DNA from: Echinococcus granulosus
Taxonomy: Eukaryota > Platyhelminthes > Cestoda > Cyclophyllidea > Taeniidae
Assembly: GCF_000524195.1 (NCBI RefSeq)
Contig: NW_020170468.1
Coordinates: forward strand, 255,308-319,307
Direction of reading: 5' to 3'
DNA: 64,000 nucleotides
Below, piece by piece: positions 10,673 to 23,811 of this stretch. Both the position numbers and the translations under genes were made by a program. The notes under the pieces are model-generated. The model was given only the letters and a program-made list of their open reading frames with translations. It made no database searches and was not told the origin of the DNA. Every line of letters starts with the position of its first letter. Position 1 is the stretch's first letter.

Positions 10673-13044
10673 TCAAGACCGAATTTCTGCGGGTAAGTGA
10701 TCTGCTCGTGAGTGGCCTGGAGAAACCCGGTTGGTGCGTTGGGCCTGATGAATGTTTTCTTCGGAAATCGATGTCCCCCTTTCCTTGAAATGGCACACTA
10801 GTAGTACAACAAGGAGGATGTTGATCAGGAAACACCCAAAGTTAGTCCACACACCGAGGCATAGCCAGATGTCGTCGATGGGCATCTCCCAATCAACCAC
10901 TGCCTCACTGATGGTCGCACTGTAACCACTCCAGAGGATTGTGCACATTGGCACGGCGGTAAGGAGGGTAGTCAGGCCCCATGCAGAGAGAATGTGGACG
11001 AGTCGCACAAGAGGCGCCACTGCGCCGAACACAATCATCGTCGTGACGCTGAGCATGAAGAAGTTCGTAATATGAGGGACATACAGAGAGACATGGCGGT
11101 ATTCAGGCATTAGGATATTTCTATCTGCGCTAAGCAGGCTCACAAACACGAAACAGGCTATGAGGCTATAGAGAGAACAATAGATATGCTGCATCTCACC
11201 TCCGGTCAGTTTTACCGACGTTATCTGGAGGTGTGAGATAAATTTTTCGCTCAGTTCACCTACAATTTGGCAAAGTCGGAGACTGTAGAAAGCGGCCATG
11301 GGACCATAGACAAGACAGTTGAGCGTAAAGCCGTCCAATTTACTGAGAACACTGACTCGGATTGCATAGTCGCTTAGATCCCCACCATGAAGGATACCTT
11401 CCAACTGGCGCTTTAGGTTGTGCTGTTCTGTGGTACCGAAGAAGGTTGTATGGAAGTCTCGACCAATTGGTATACTTAGGTTCCTTCCGTGTATCCTAAT
11501 GGGTTGTGCAGCAAAGAAGGCGAGGAGGAACTTTAGGATAAAAACGCAGTATCCTATGGTTATAGCTGTCGTTGCCCTCCACTGGGGACCGATGTGGTAG
11601 TAGAGTTGGTATAGTGGCTGTGCTGTCAGGAGGAGGGGGAAGACTGTGCCCAGTAGGTGAAGGGGGTTGTGACTGCTGCAGTGGTTGCGGCCCGCCTCTT
11701 TCATGGTCTTGTTGAATCCTTCAATCCTTGCCAGGAGCATGATGCCTCCGCAGATTTCCATTACACTGAGAATAGAGCACAACGGTAGGACGATACGCAT
11801 CCCACCAAAGCTGCATAACAGCATGAAGCCGATGAACAGTAGGAATCCATCTACATTCAGCTTAAAATACTCCAGCTGACTATAAAGTAGAGTTCCGTTG
11901 TAGATGAGTAGGATGTAGATAAATCCAAAGATAGAATTGATGTGGTATAGGAATAGGGCTAACTTATTGTTAAAACGAAAGGCCATAAAAGCAGTCATGC
12001 TACCCAGGCCCAGCTGGGCAATTTTGTGCCACAGCCAAACGCATAGCAGCAAGCTAGCTGTCCTTGCGGCGAATAAACAAAGCGAATTAACACTGCAGAG
12101 GTAAATAGCCTCGGAGATGATGCTCGGTGACAATGTACACGACGTCGCTAGGGCGACGGTAATAACGTTACGAGTGATCCAGCGTCGTCCACCGTTAAAA
12201 ACCTCATCGACAACCTCGAGTTTGCTGCCAAAGATACCGCTCTTCTCGATTCTGTCCACTGAGAGAAGAATCAGGGTACCAGCGACACAGAGACCCAAGA
12301 GAACAAGGTGCCAAAGATTGTCAAGGAACTGCATATAAAAATTGGAACTTGCTGTTAGTACCGAGACGCGTAGACTGCCGCTTAATGAATATTGATTTTG
12401 ATCACCTGATCGTCTCCAAGTGCGGAATCAGAGTGGAATCTGCCTGCATGTAGACAACGTCTCTTTATGGTGTAAAATGAGATATATGGTTTTCAAGAAT
12501 AATAGGTGCGCATTCACAGCACAAATATTAGCAGTGCTTCCCCACTTTTATCAGCTCATTAGTCATAAATCTCCAATTATCAGTCAAGGTGGTCTATGTT
12601 GCATGCAAAAGAAGGTCAAGATAAAGTAACACATTAAATTTATTGTTGACAGATGTGTGAAGTAGTCAAAACCAGTACATTACCTATGCAGAGTATTGAG
12701 ATTCGGGACGTTAGGATTAGGTGCTGTATGGCTTAATGAAATTAGTAAGTATCAATATTAACTAGAAGGAGAGGAGATAGGGAAGATCCGCTGTGCAAAA
12801 GTGCCTCACGATTAGAAACTTGCATACCGCCATCGACCGAATACACAATCTTCCTAGACACAAAGAACGTACGCAAAAAGCACCGGAACACAATATACAT
12901 CAGCAACATCGAAACCACCCCCCAAAAGAGACTGATAGGCAAAATAGCGACGATTCCGGACAAACCATCAGTGAATTTTATCGTGCCTCCACTTAAATAA
13001 GATTGCCATATCGTATTCGCCTTCAATAAACACATTTTGAGCAT
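10673..13044 (-). CDS. Multi-pass membrane protein of unknown family
   Basis: The main exon, 12334 down to 10673, is one uninterrupted frame of 553 residues with about 12 hydrophobic segments, for example LWHLVLLGLCVAGTLILLSV near the start and FGCFLINILLVVLLVC near the end, followed by a short polar tail. I do not recognise the family; the topology would suit a transporter or a sterol-sensing-type protein, but no diagnostic motif is visible. A likely upstream exon, 13044-12763, encodes 94 residues with one more membrane segment (ILPISLFWGVVSMLLMYIVF). Its end CTTCTA|GTTAAT and an acceptor TATGCAG|TTC at 12329 are both phase 0, giving about 645 residues in total. If that join is wrong, translation starts at the ATG at 12334. 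It ends tail to tail with U2AF1. Confidence 0.7.
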
Positions 13045-16000
13045 GGGGGGGGAGGGTAAAGCATGCCAGCGCTTTACCCGACATCGGTGATGCACGAATA
13101 CTTAATGATCCACTGTAACGTTAAAACCGATAAATAAAAGCTTAAGTCGCAAGAAACTGACCAATTGATTCACCACGTCGATTCAAAAGGTTAGACCAAA
13201 TAAAATAAAGATCACCGGGAAGAACATTGAGTTCAATATGTCCTCTCAAATTTTTGAGAGAACGGTCTCATCACAACAATGAAAAAGGGGCAATGAAAAG
13301 CAGTCGAGAACAGACAAAGACGACTTCTACTACATGTTCATACACACCAAGAATCCGCAACAAAACCGTTTCGTGTGGGAATTCGGCTTATCCAAATCTC
13401 GCATTACAAACCATTAAGTGATTTTGCTGACAAATAGACGAAAAAGATGCATAAGTAATAAGCATTTTTTATTCGAGAATAGAAGAACCCTGATAAATTT
13501 TGCAGTACAAAGTTTCACAATAAAAAATTAGTGGTTTTGGTAATACAAAAAGTTCAACCTATTTCAACGTGTAAATTAGCTATGACTTTTGCGAATTCGG
13601 CATAAAAGCTATTGTTCGCTTTCATTTCTGCATGCATCATATCAGAAGCTTGCGCTAGTGGTGTAAAGCATTTAGTGCAGATAGGACAATTCTAACGACA
13701 ATCCAAAGTGTACGCAAAGTGTAATGCTTCAAGAGTTAAATTCAAATTGCATGGAACGGTGCCTAAAATCTAGTTCCTGCAAATTGGTCTGCTAGAATAT
13801 ATCTCATTTGTTTTTCAAAAGCTGGCTTAATCCTTTTCACCAAATGCTACGCTAGACCAAATTAAGGTAGAAGAGATTATAAACATGGCTACTATGTAAG
13901 GCAATATGAAATTGCGCAACCCTTACTGAATAGCACTTAAACCTCTCTTTTACAGTATGACTAGCGAACTATGGTCTTCAAAACACTTAGGCAATTCCCA
14001 TTCAGACCTCCAAAACTGATGAAAGTGCTTCCCAAATTCCATAAAGCAGTTTATAATCTACATGAAAAATGTGCCATACACTATTAATAACAGTGGAAAA
14101 CACTCCCACGAGACAAAAGGAAAGCATGCCAGAAATTAAGTGCCTTAACGGAACACCTGATTTTAAACAACTAGGCGAACATTACGCGACATGAACGAAG
14201 TTAAACGCACAAAAAGAAATCTAGGTTTGCAATTTTCCTTTGGATTTTAAACTATTTAAATCATTTTCTGGTTTATCAATCGAGTTTGTAGTACCCTAAT
14301 ACCGCCCTGAAGACAAAAAAGGCACAATATTTGGCTTAAATATGTATATATTCGGTCCCCAGAAGGGCTTGGAGCCGCCGGCTTGGCGCGGAATCCAGAC
14401 CACCCGACGAAGGTACAATGGCGGAAACCCAAAGTGGCCTTTTAACAAAACCGAGAGTTAAACAACCAATGCATTACAAGTACGCTTTGTTGTGATAACT
14501 TTTCTTGGCTATACTTTTTGTACGTTAAATATTAGCATAAATTGAATGTCACAATTTAAGAAAATATTGCAAAAATGTGTTTGGTGAGGGCAAATGGCGA
14601 TTTAAGCCTTGCTTCCGCCTTATTTTTAAATAGCTTGCCAGACTCTTTTAAAATGAAGCATAACCTTTATTGCCTAATTCTACAAATCTTTCAGACTGCG
14701 ATTCTGCTATAAATGGCCACATTTGTCTTTCTAGACTAAAAAACTGATTTGCAAACTGCAATGCACTAACATTTCAGATAAATGAAGGAATTGCTTAAAC
14801 ATTCAAATTTACGATTGGTTGTACACCGCTGCATTCAAATTCGGCGACCAATTTCATGGAATCAAGTGGATCTATTATATAGGCACTGAAAGTTGGTCAC
14901 TTTTGAAACAGCCGCCCGGAACGCTACTATTCTTATCTTTGTTAAGAGCCAGAATTCAGGGCGTGGATGCTCTTTACCATATGCCTGAAGTATTTTTCGC
15001 ACAAAATGTCTAGCAATTTGTCAAACTGTTGCGGTGTCAATATCTATATGACTTTTTATCAACAGCTGCTAATCATTCATGGCGTCGGTAATGTAGCTGT
15101 ATTATGACATTTTGACATTTTAAAAACATTTCGGTTGTTTGCCTATTTTTACATGTTTTAGTAGTCACTTTTAATGCAAAAGTAAATGAGAAGCACAGAT
15201 TTTGACAAATTCTGTTCTCAGCTTACATTTCGACAGTCAAAAAATTTCAGCTTTTGTTGAAAAACTCGTTTAAGATGGCGCTTTGTAGCTGCTATGGAAG
15301 TAGGTCCGAATAAAAGTCTCTAAGCTATTGAAAAAACTTTAAATTTTCACAACCTTTTCTTGTGTACTTGCCTTTGCTTTGGTGGGCGAGGTGTGCCTTT
15401 TTGTAATACTTATTATACCGAAACCGCCGAATCAAGGGTTGTTAAAGGTTAGCTATTTAAGTAACGATTTTATTGAAAAGAAGGGTTCTAAATTTTGCTT
15501 GACAATCATCGCTACTCATGTTACAGATCACTGAAACAAGTACATGTTATGTAGGCAACAATGGTGGCCAGATCAGTGACTTAATGAGAGATTCGCAGTG
15601 TTCATTCAAGCTTAAAGTAAATTGCTCACATAAACATGGAAATGGAGCGTATTTGCAAATGTATGTACAATGCGTGTAAGTGCTTGATTTACAAATAAAC
15701 TTAAGTGAAATGACTTCATGATTTTTATGCCAGTATTTGCTTAAATTTATATATTTTCGGTTGCTCAAACACTCTCCAAAATTAAGCAGATTTACAAGTA
15801 CTTATTATTTTATGTTAAAACCGGACTTACTCAAAACTTCTATGAGAAGTTTCATGTATAGGTGAGGCATATTATCATCTTCCTACCTAAAATTAGTCGG
15901 ATTAAATCAAATAAGTTTAGCTATTACTCTTTTGTAGTCACACTGAAACCTGATGATTTGCAGCATTATTTAAGATAGATTTTTCAAGTTCGGGAGTGGC

Positions 16001-16886
16001 CAGCAACTCTTATTTATTTAGAAAACCGCGAATCGCAAAATTTACCTGGGTATTTTGTTAACGCACAATTCAACAAAAAATTAGTTACTCCCAGAAATAG
16101 ACGTTCTTGAGAATAAGCAAATGAATGAATTTCATTTAACCACACGCACTTTTATAAAAACTTTAATAGATAATTAGTTTCTACTTCAGATGCAGCTATG
16201 ATCCACTCAAATATTGTTGAACCGGAAATTTGTATTGATTTTAGATCGGACTCGTATACTTTTATTTGTTTGAATTGCCTTGGTACACTAAATAAGGAAA
16301 TCGGGCCTTCATATTATTTCAAAACGCTTACTTGATAGTGCGAATAAAGCGCTGCTGCGTGGCTAGGAAAAAAACTAACATTTTGTTTTTAAATCAATGC
16401 TGATAATGATCACAAAGTAGCGCTTAAATGCGTTATAAATAAAACCTCTTATTTGGTGGGACGTGGCGGACGTCAAATTTAGACTCACTAGCTTCTTGCC
16501 GCACATTTGCTGGTCTCTAGCGCATACTTTGTTAACAGAATAAACGGAAGCTCATACTTTGCGCGGATATGTGGAAGCCCTCGAAAAAATACGTATGCGC
16601 AAAATAATTCTTTGTTAATAAATGCAGCATCATAAGGAAATGACTAGATGTATTCACTTTGCAGACCAAAACAAACTTTAATCACCTTCACCGCATACCA
16701 CAGATGCATAAGTACTCAGCCTCAGTGCGAATTCACTGGACTCTGATGGTTGTTTGACTCTATCAAAAATAGATTTGACTGATGTTGTGATCCACGAATA
16801 GGTACTAAAAAGGCAATAAAATGGCACTGAGTGCTCTGTAGCATTTGCCGGTTTTTTAAATTGGCTAATGTGTCGAACTAACCATC
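13045..16886. other. Intergenic region with one dispersed-repeat-like block
   Basis: Mostly AT-rich with no supported gene. A distinctly GC-richer block at about 14,350-14,475 carries an open frame of some 50 codons without a start and ends in a 20-base stretch also found near 26,872, so it is probably the remnant of a repeat. The last 100 bases are 3' UTR of the potassium channel gene. Confidence 0.5.
14350..14475. repeat. Probable dispersed repeat remnant
   Basis: GC-rich island in AT-rich DNA. Positions 14446-14465 match 26872-26891 in 19 of 20 bases (same orientation), and both copies sit at the end of a GC-rich patch. The element family is not recognised. Confidence 0.35.
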
Positions 16887-19800
16887 CTAAGTTGGTGCGC
16901 TAGGTTCTGTATAACTGTGAACCTGTACTGCAACGTCCAAAAAATGCTTTCGAATGTTTAAGTCATCAAAGGAGGAGGTAAGACTTTTCATTACAGGATG
17001 GTTGAATGAACCTCCAAGATCCAACGGTTCACTCAAGGTCCGTTCCATGTCGACATGGCATTCTCTGTGTCGTTTTTCCGAACCGCCGTGAAATACGGCG
17101 GTTTTATAGTTCCTCATCGTGTTTTCGCCCATATTTCTCGATGCACCATCTTCCATTAAACTTCGTTCCATTTCTAGACTGTCCGAACCTAAACTTCCGC
17201 ATTGTCGAGCCCGTTGCATTTCCTCCTGTCGACGAACCGCCTTCTCTCGCCGCATCTGGTCCTTGTAGAATTCGGCAAAGTTGTTCACAATTATGGGAAT
17301 CGGCATGGCGAGCACAAGCACTCCACAAAGAGCACAACCGGAACCAATTACTTTGCCCCATGTGGTTGTTGGACTCATATCGCCATATCCAACTGTTGTC
17401 ATGGTGATTATTGCCCACCAAAATGTGGCTGGAATGCTTTCAAACTTGGTCTCCCGTTCGTCTTTCTCGGCAAAGTAGGCAAGACTAGAGAATATGAGAA
17501 CACCCATGGCTACGAACATCATCAGGAGGCCAAGTTCTTTGTAGGATCTACGAACGGTATATCCTAGTGCCTGCAAGCCAATAGAATGTCGTGCCAGTTT
17601 GAGAACTCTGAGGACGCGCAGCAGTCGAAAGACTTGAACAACCTTGCTGATGGCAGTGAGGGAGTCCAAAGCTTTTGAAACGTAGTAGGGAAGAATGGCA
17701 ATCATGTCTATTATGTTCATAGGACTTTTTAAGAAGCGGTATTTGTAGGGGGCCACAATGAATCGAACAAGATATTCAATAGTGAACCAGATAATACAGA
17801 CCAGCTCCAGATTGTCCAAATGGTATTGGGTGTTCCCATTAGCCTCAAGGATGCTATGCTGATGTTCTTTTAAGCAGCATGTCCTGTTTGTGATAATAGG
17901 TGCCGCCACTGTGTAGTTTTGGAATTCTTGAGTCATTGCTAGTGAATTCAGCGACAATCCAATTGTTGATAGAAGAATGAAGGTTACGGAAATTAATGCT
18001 ACTATCTAAATTAAAATAGAAAAGGAGAATGCTAATAAGCTTATTCAAGACTCATAATTTTTCTTTACTGTGAAAATGATGACGGAAATCCGCGTATGTC
18101 CATATAGGTAACAATCGTAGTAGCGGGTTGTTCTAGAATACTTTTCAAAGCTTTCACTTAAAAGATACAGCCTTTTGATCCAAAAGTCATTCATGCATAT
18201 TAAAATAACAAATTATCCCGCTGTGAGCATTTGAGCTTCATAATACCAATATTACATGATTCGATACAATGCAACCACATTAGCAGGAAATGGAAGAACA
18301 TAAAGCCAGCTCATGCACTATTAACTTTTATTTTGTTACACTTGAAAGAACCCCAACTACTTGACCAAGCCTGATTTTTTTAAATGTGTTCCTATGCTAA
18401 ATATTAGTAAAACAGAACAATTATGACTAAGATGTATTTCATTATTTCGAAAAGTACATTGCACTTAATCACTTCTTGAAAGCGGGCACACTCAGAAACT
18501 CTATCCTAATGGAATTACGACATGCTTAGTCATGCTAAACATCACTCTACAGTTCGAATGCATCAATAAGAACATTACGTATTCAAGTTTCAGCTGTCAA
18601 ATCAAACCCCTGGAATGCTAAAGGTTTGATTTGACACCGAATCGTCTAAATTTGCCTTCAAAATAAAACTGAAAATGTTTCATATAAGGATCAACCTGAT
18701 CTTGTAACCGTGAAAAAAGTCAAGAAGTCGAATAGGTAGCATTGTAGGTAGCCAATAGATTTAAATAATTGTACAATAAAATGGAACAATACGCAAGGAT
18801 GCGCAATGCTTTGGCGCTCAATGAAGGCGTCAAGGGAGCAAAATTTTGTGGTGAAAATGGCGCATCGAAAGTAATTTGCAAAAATATCCAGGAGATTTAG
18901 GCATAAGGTTCTTATTACTTCGGTCTTTTGAAAAAAAACTTTTGAAGATTAGATATGAACCTAGTAGACTTCTAATGGGCAGAAGCCAAGGTTGCACAAA
19001 GCAAAAGGGAGTCAGCGAATTATGATGCTTAAAATTTTACCCAGTCAGTCACTTGGATTTTGACTCTTTTTAAAATATTTCACTGCATTCTCAAGCTTAC
19101 TCAAATAAAGAGGAGATATTCCTGCCTATAAAATGAGGACTGTGGAAGTACCTTCTGGTTGCTGAAGGAATCTCCTTCGTTCAATTATTCATACATATAA
19201 CAAGGGTAGACATTTTGACCAAAAGGTGCCTGGTAAAAAGGATGCGTAAAACATTTTCTTTCCTTATATTTTCAGGAAGGACTCGGGGCCTATATAACAT
19301 CAGATTAATTCTGTCTAGTTCACAATTTTAAAGTATTAAAGAATTTGCATACATCCTTTAAAAGTTCCATTCCAATCTGTGAGGTAAAACCACAGTATTC
19401 CCACCTATTTCCTTTATTGATTGCCTAATCAGGTAGAGCACATTCAGGAATTTTTGGCACTTCGACAAGGCTTTCTACATCAGTAGGGAGACTGCAGATT
19501 TTATTTTACAGTAACATTGACATATACATTGGTGCACATTTTAGGAGCCCTGTTTATACTAAAAAATCAACTTTGAATAGTTGTCATCGCCCTAAAGTAT
19601 GAAAATTATCGTGATTGCGCACTCTAGTTATACGGAAAAATTTCACGTGTTCTTGGTGTAAAGGCATTCATTCCAAATAAAGTGCATTGTGTTTTTATTC
19701 CGAAAAATTTGAAATGCTTTTATTCAGCGAAACCCGCAAATACTATTATTTTATTAGTAGTTTTTGTGTTGTTAGCATTTCTGAGCGATTTTAGTCCGGA

Positions 19801-22800
19801 GCAATTGTGCTATGATAAAAATCTTAACAAAGCCTTGAGAGCAATGCATATGAAAACATTGGGAAGATAGTTGGAAAAGACACCTACTTTCTGCCTATGT
19901 AAAATAACAGAGGCCAATAGGGTTATTTAATGGAGCTTTAACTTTACTCTTATTGTTTTGTGTAGCATATGATTCAATACGGAAAACAGAATTTTACAAA
20001 TAGATGCTGGAGTTGGCGGCACAGCCACTCATGCATACGGTTTTTTGTCAGTTTTTCGTTAATCTCTCGTACTGTAAGCATTTGTTTATTGCTGTGTATA
20101 GTTTTTTGTAGATAGGAATTATTGGCTACCTGAATGCCATGATCACCACTCTCCACGCCTCATATATGGACGTAGACTATAAACAAGAAAGCGATGGGAC
20201 CTTGTTTTGTTAATGTTCAATTTTTGATGGAAGGTTGACACACACGCACTCCATCAAAATCCCGCCTCGTAGTTATTATATGACGTGCTTTTTACTCGAT
20301 ATTAACTTATGTGTCCTGAGGTAACGTTATAATTTTCGGAAAGATTTCAAACTCTCTTTATCCTCACTTTGGAGGAATATACATTAGCTAAAACCTGATC
20401 GTGCCCGGTGATCCTGCAATCATAATTGTTGCTTAAGGACAACAATTTTATTTACTTGGAAAAATTGGAGCAATTAACATTTTTTTAGAGGACCTGGAAC
20501 ATTTATTGATCTAGTAAGCATGTTCTCCCTTAGACAATACAATGAGGTATATTTTTCCGGACAAATGATACCTCTGTGTTATTTATCAAGACTTTTAATT
20601 TCAGCATAAAGCCAACCCTGCTAGCAAACACACCTTCTGGCCTTTAAATAAATTCATTTAAAAGCGTTTCAAGGACATTTCTACAAACGCTTTGCATAAT
20701 CAACCTAATTTGTGACACTTTAAAGGCGTTTTTTGTTATGCTAATATATGTGATAAAGTAATGGGGAATTAGTACCTGCTTTTACTGCAAAGCAAAAAAA
20801 TTTGTCGGGTGCACAGCGTAACAAAAATTATACACATTTTGTTTTTCTGGGCCTGTGAAAGGCAATCTATGATTTTGAATAAGCACGCAATTATCGTACA
20901 CTACAATCGCTTTTCACAATGGGTTAGCATTTTGAGTTCAGCCATTTGGAAACTGCCGTCATGTTTTTAGGTGTCGACTTCTATTGCATTTAAAACACCT
21001 CATTATTAAAAACTTGGTGGAAGCTATCGCTAAAGCGTCTTTCAAACTTAAGTAGAAGGAAGTTGTACTGCTTGGAAGATAGGAAGACACCTCTTAGTGA
21101 ACCAAACAAACTCATCGATTAAATGCTTTTCATGGCTGTTGCGCGTCTTTGATGAGTTTGTCTACCCTCGGTGTCATTTTTAAACCTCCCGCGCAATTGA
21201 AGGTAAAAATATACACGGAAGATACCATTGATTCCATTCAACTCAGCCTTTAAGGATAGGCGCAGAGGTTTAAAATGGCACTCTAATTTTTATGGAAGTT
21301 CTTGTGCAAAGAAATCCTTTTTTGTGTCTAGTTGCTTCATCACTACACCACCAATTAAGCCTAATTCACAAAACATAAAATTAAATGTAATGAACCCAAT
21401 TTAAGCTATTTTAACAGTGCATACCGAGTTTACTTCTCAAAAATTGCTTCGTCATAGTAATAGTTGGGATGATTGGAAATTAAGAGAAAATATACAAATC
21501 AAAGGCAGCAATGGGTTATAACAAGGGGATTTGGAATGAGGTGACATATTATAATTTAATTAAATTGTATAGTTAGTAATAAATACTAGTGCTCGAATAT
21601 CGTAAAGTTTCATTTGCTAAGTCAAGCGATTTTCGATGGGATAAGGACATTGTCGCCGTGATAAAACATTTAAATACATTATTTTTATTTATTTGAAGTA
21701 TGTTTTAAAAAGTCACATTATATTGCACTAAAGCACTTAACTGTGTAAAAATACGGCAAATAAGAGCTGGAATATCATGGATTAATTCAGCATTCACTAC
21801 TGTTTGCAGGTAATTTCTTGATATATTATGGATAAAGTGCATCTCTTTTAATTAACCAGTATTCGACCAGGTTTATCAAGTTCACACTGGATTACATGCA
21901 TTTTTCGAAACGATCAGGTTGAGTAATGAAAGTGCGCCTTACTAAACAATTCCAGTTTGTTAAATATTTCAATTAATCTTATCATCGATAAAACACTAAT
22001 AGGCACTGCATAATCATGTATAAAAAGCCGTCTTTCGGAAAGTCCTAAGCTTACCACAGCAAGAAATTGACGCATAGGCTGAATAATGTGATTGGTTTTA
22101 ACGCATGCAACTTTTTGAATATTGACGTGTTTTCTAAAAGTGGATTTAAACTCCACGGAGAAAGTAGCTATCCTTAAGTGACGAGTAAAAATAGTGATAT
22201 TTTTTTAACAGAAAGCATGGTTTGTTAAGAAATATATGACTACACTTTATAATTATATTTAGTGACTACTTTATGCTGTAATACGTGTTTGTTTGAGTGT
22301 CTCTATCAGATGAGAAGCGGTTGCTTTGAGTTAGCCATGTAATGGAGTGGACGCTTTTAACCCCAAAATAAACGAGCCTCGATAACTTTGATAACATGCA
22401 GAACTCCATATCACTTATCAAATATAAATGCCATCTTTTACACACTTTCTGTTTGAAAGGCCAAAATTGGAAGTGAAAGTGAGAAGTACTGAACCACTTA
22501 TAATGCCACTTTTGAAGTAAAAATGCGTTGAATGACAAAATTCAACGAATGATTGGTGAATGCTTATCGATATGAACACCTGTCGAGCAGATGGCTAGGG
22601 CTACATGCCCGAATGTATTTTCTCACGTAAAAAAATGTACTAACTGCTGGTTTTCATTTGGGGCTTTACCAAATTAAGCCTAGTCTAAATCGGCCTAATT
22701 ATTCACTAATTAAGCCTTTCTGTACCATTATGGGCAAATTAGAATATTTATTTTGATCCCATAAGCCTATATAATGAGTGAGCTTCTCGTAACCTAATTC

Positions 22801-23811
22801 ACGAATAATGGACTCTTACACAAACGTCAATGATGTTTGGCATCAAGACGCATCTAATAACACTCGCTTTTTGCTCTATTTCTTCCAGCCCTCAACTTCA
22901 CTGGTTTTCGAGTAGTGGAAATCCAGAACTCTTCTCTCAAATGACAGTAAAAAGGTAAATTCGTACTGTTTAAAAATAGTACAAATTCAATAATGAAATT
23001 AATGCCTACGCGAACTTCACAAGACACAGCTGTGAGTATAAGTCTAATTCAAAATAGCTACGACTCCAACCATGTTCTCTAGGTCTAGCATGGTAAAAAC
23101 CAGGCTCCTTTTAAAGTGCTAAGCGCATACAAGAATTATGTAATTTTATTGTGTTTTAAAAGTAATAGCGTTTTAAATATTTAATCAAAGTTTACATTCG
23201 AACCAATGCCTAAAGCAATCTAACGTGAGATAACACTCAATCATGTGTAGAATTTTGTGAGGGTAATTAGGCCTCGTTTGAAGTTCGCTTATTGCTTATT
23301 TGTTAATGATCATGACAAAAAGATGCAGAGTGAGTGTACAATTTAAAAAGCAATAATTAAGGAGTTGTTCATTTACCTAGCATTAGTTTCAAAGGGTTTG
23401 TTTAAATAAAATAAGAGAGGCCGTGCAAAAATACTGGCTTACTCTAGCGGCTGAAGAAGTTTGAGGCTTTTCAAGAATGTCCCATAACTTCTTACGATAA
23501 ACAGCGCATTTATCATTTCCAAAATACTCTTCGTCCATCTCCTGCATAAAAATCTCGTTCACCTTTTTCATCTCATCCTCAACATGCTCCTTCTTCTGAT
23601 AGTACCTGCTTAAGCAGCAGGGGTCCATGTTGTGGTCTTCGATGCCCCAGTAGATAAGATCGCTGCGGTATGCAAGGATACAAATATCATCCATCGTATG
23701 AAGACGGCCCGTCCGATACATATTTAGGATACAACCGAAGGTCTGCGGATGTCGATCAAAAAAGTACTCATTAGTGTCGATATTGTAATCATCGCACAGC
23801 TGCATAATATC
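16887..23811 (-). CDS. Voltage-gated potassium channel, Shab/Kv2 type (N-terminus not found)
   Basis: Pore-forming subunit of a tetrameric delayed-rectifier K+ channel of nerve and muscle membrane. The T1 exon, about 23811 down to 23443, encodes the second part of the tetramerisation domain ([32 protein letters not shown] and CC zinc ligands). It is joined across a 5.4 kb intron in phase 0 to exon 18005-16887: S1 ([16 protein letters not shown]), S2 ([14 protein letters not shown]), the S4 voltage sensor with regular Arg/Lys spacing ([16 protein letters not shown]), FAEKDE, the pore TMTTVGYGD and S6 with [10 protein letters not shown] cytoplasmic tail of about 140 residues follows, shorter than in vertebrate Kv2. 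The first half of T1 (the NVGG region) is not seen. The T1 exon could start at the acceptor-like CACCAG at 23812 or at an ATG at 23841, and it abuts the end of SF1 on the same strand. The gene may be N-terminally truncated, or its first exon may lie further upstream, beyond SF1. Confidence 0.92.
18006..23442 (-). other. Large intron of the Kv2-type channel gene
   Basis: 5,437 nt between the T1 exon (donor AGA|GTAAGC) and the S1-S6 exon (acceptor TTTTAATTTAG). AT-rich, with many short A/T runs. On the plus strand a 66-nt stretch at 22889-22954 is bounded by a strong acceptor and donor but joins nothing visible. No nested gene is supported. Confidence 0.7.

Noticed and set aside
11418..12338. 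Plus-strand frames inside the multi-pass membrane gene
   Set aside because: Low-quality shadows; the minus strand has one long frame with clear hydrophobic periodicity.
13021..13060. G-run near 13,047 as a regulatory element
   Set aside because: It lies just upstream of the ATG of the membrane-protein exon and is only seven Gs; nothing more can be said.
17006..17567. Three plus-strand open frames over the Kv2 exon
   Set aside because: They are antisense shadows of the conserved channel-coding exon.
22266..22538. 90-codon minus-strand frame in the Kv2 intron
   Set aside because: Composition is that of random AT-rich DNA (many Phe, Ser, Tyr, Lys) and no splice or promoter support was seen.
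22889..22954. 66-nt plus-strand stretch between strong acceptor and donor
   Set aside because: No partner exons on the plus strand in the Kv2 intron; sites of this quality occur by chance in 5 kb of AT-rich DNA.
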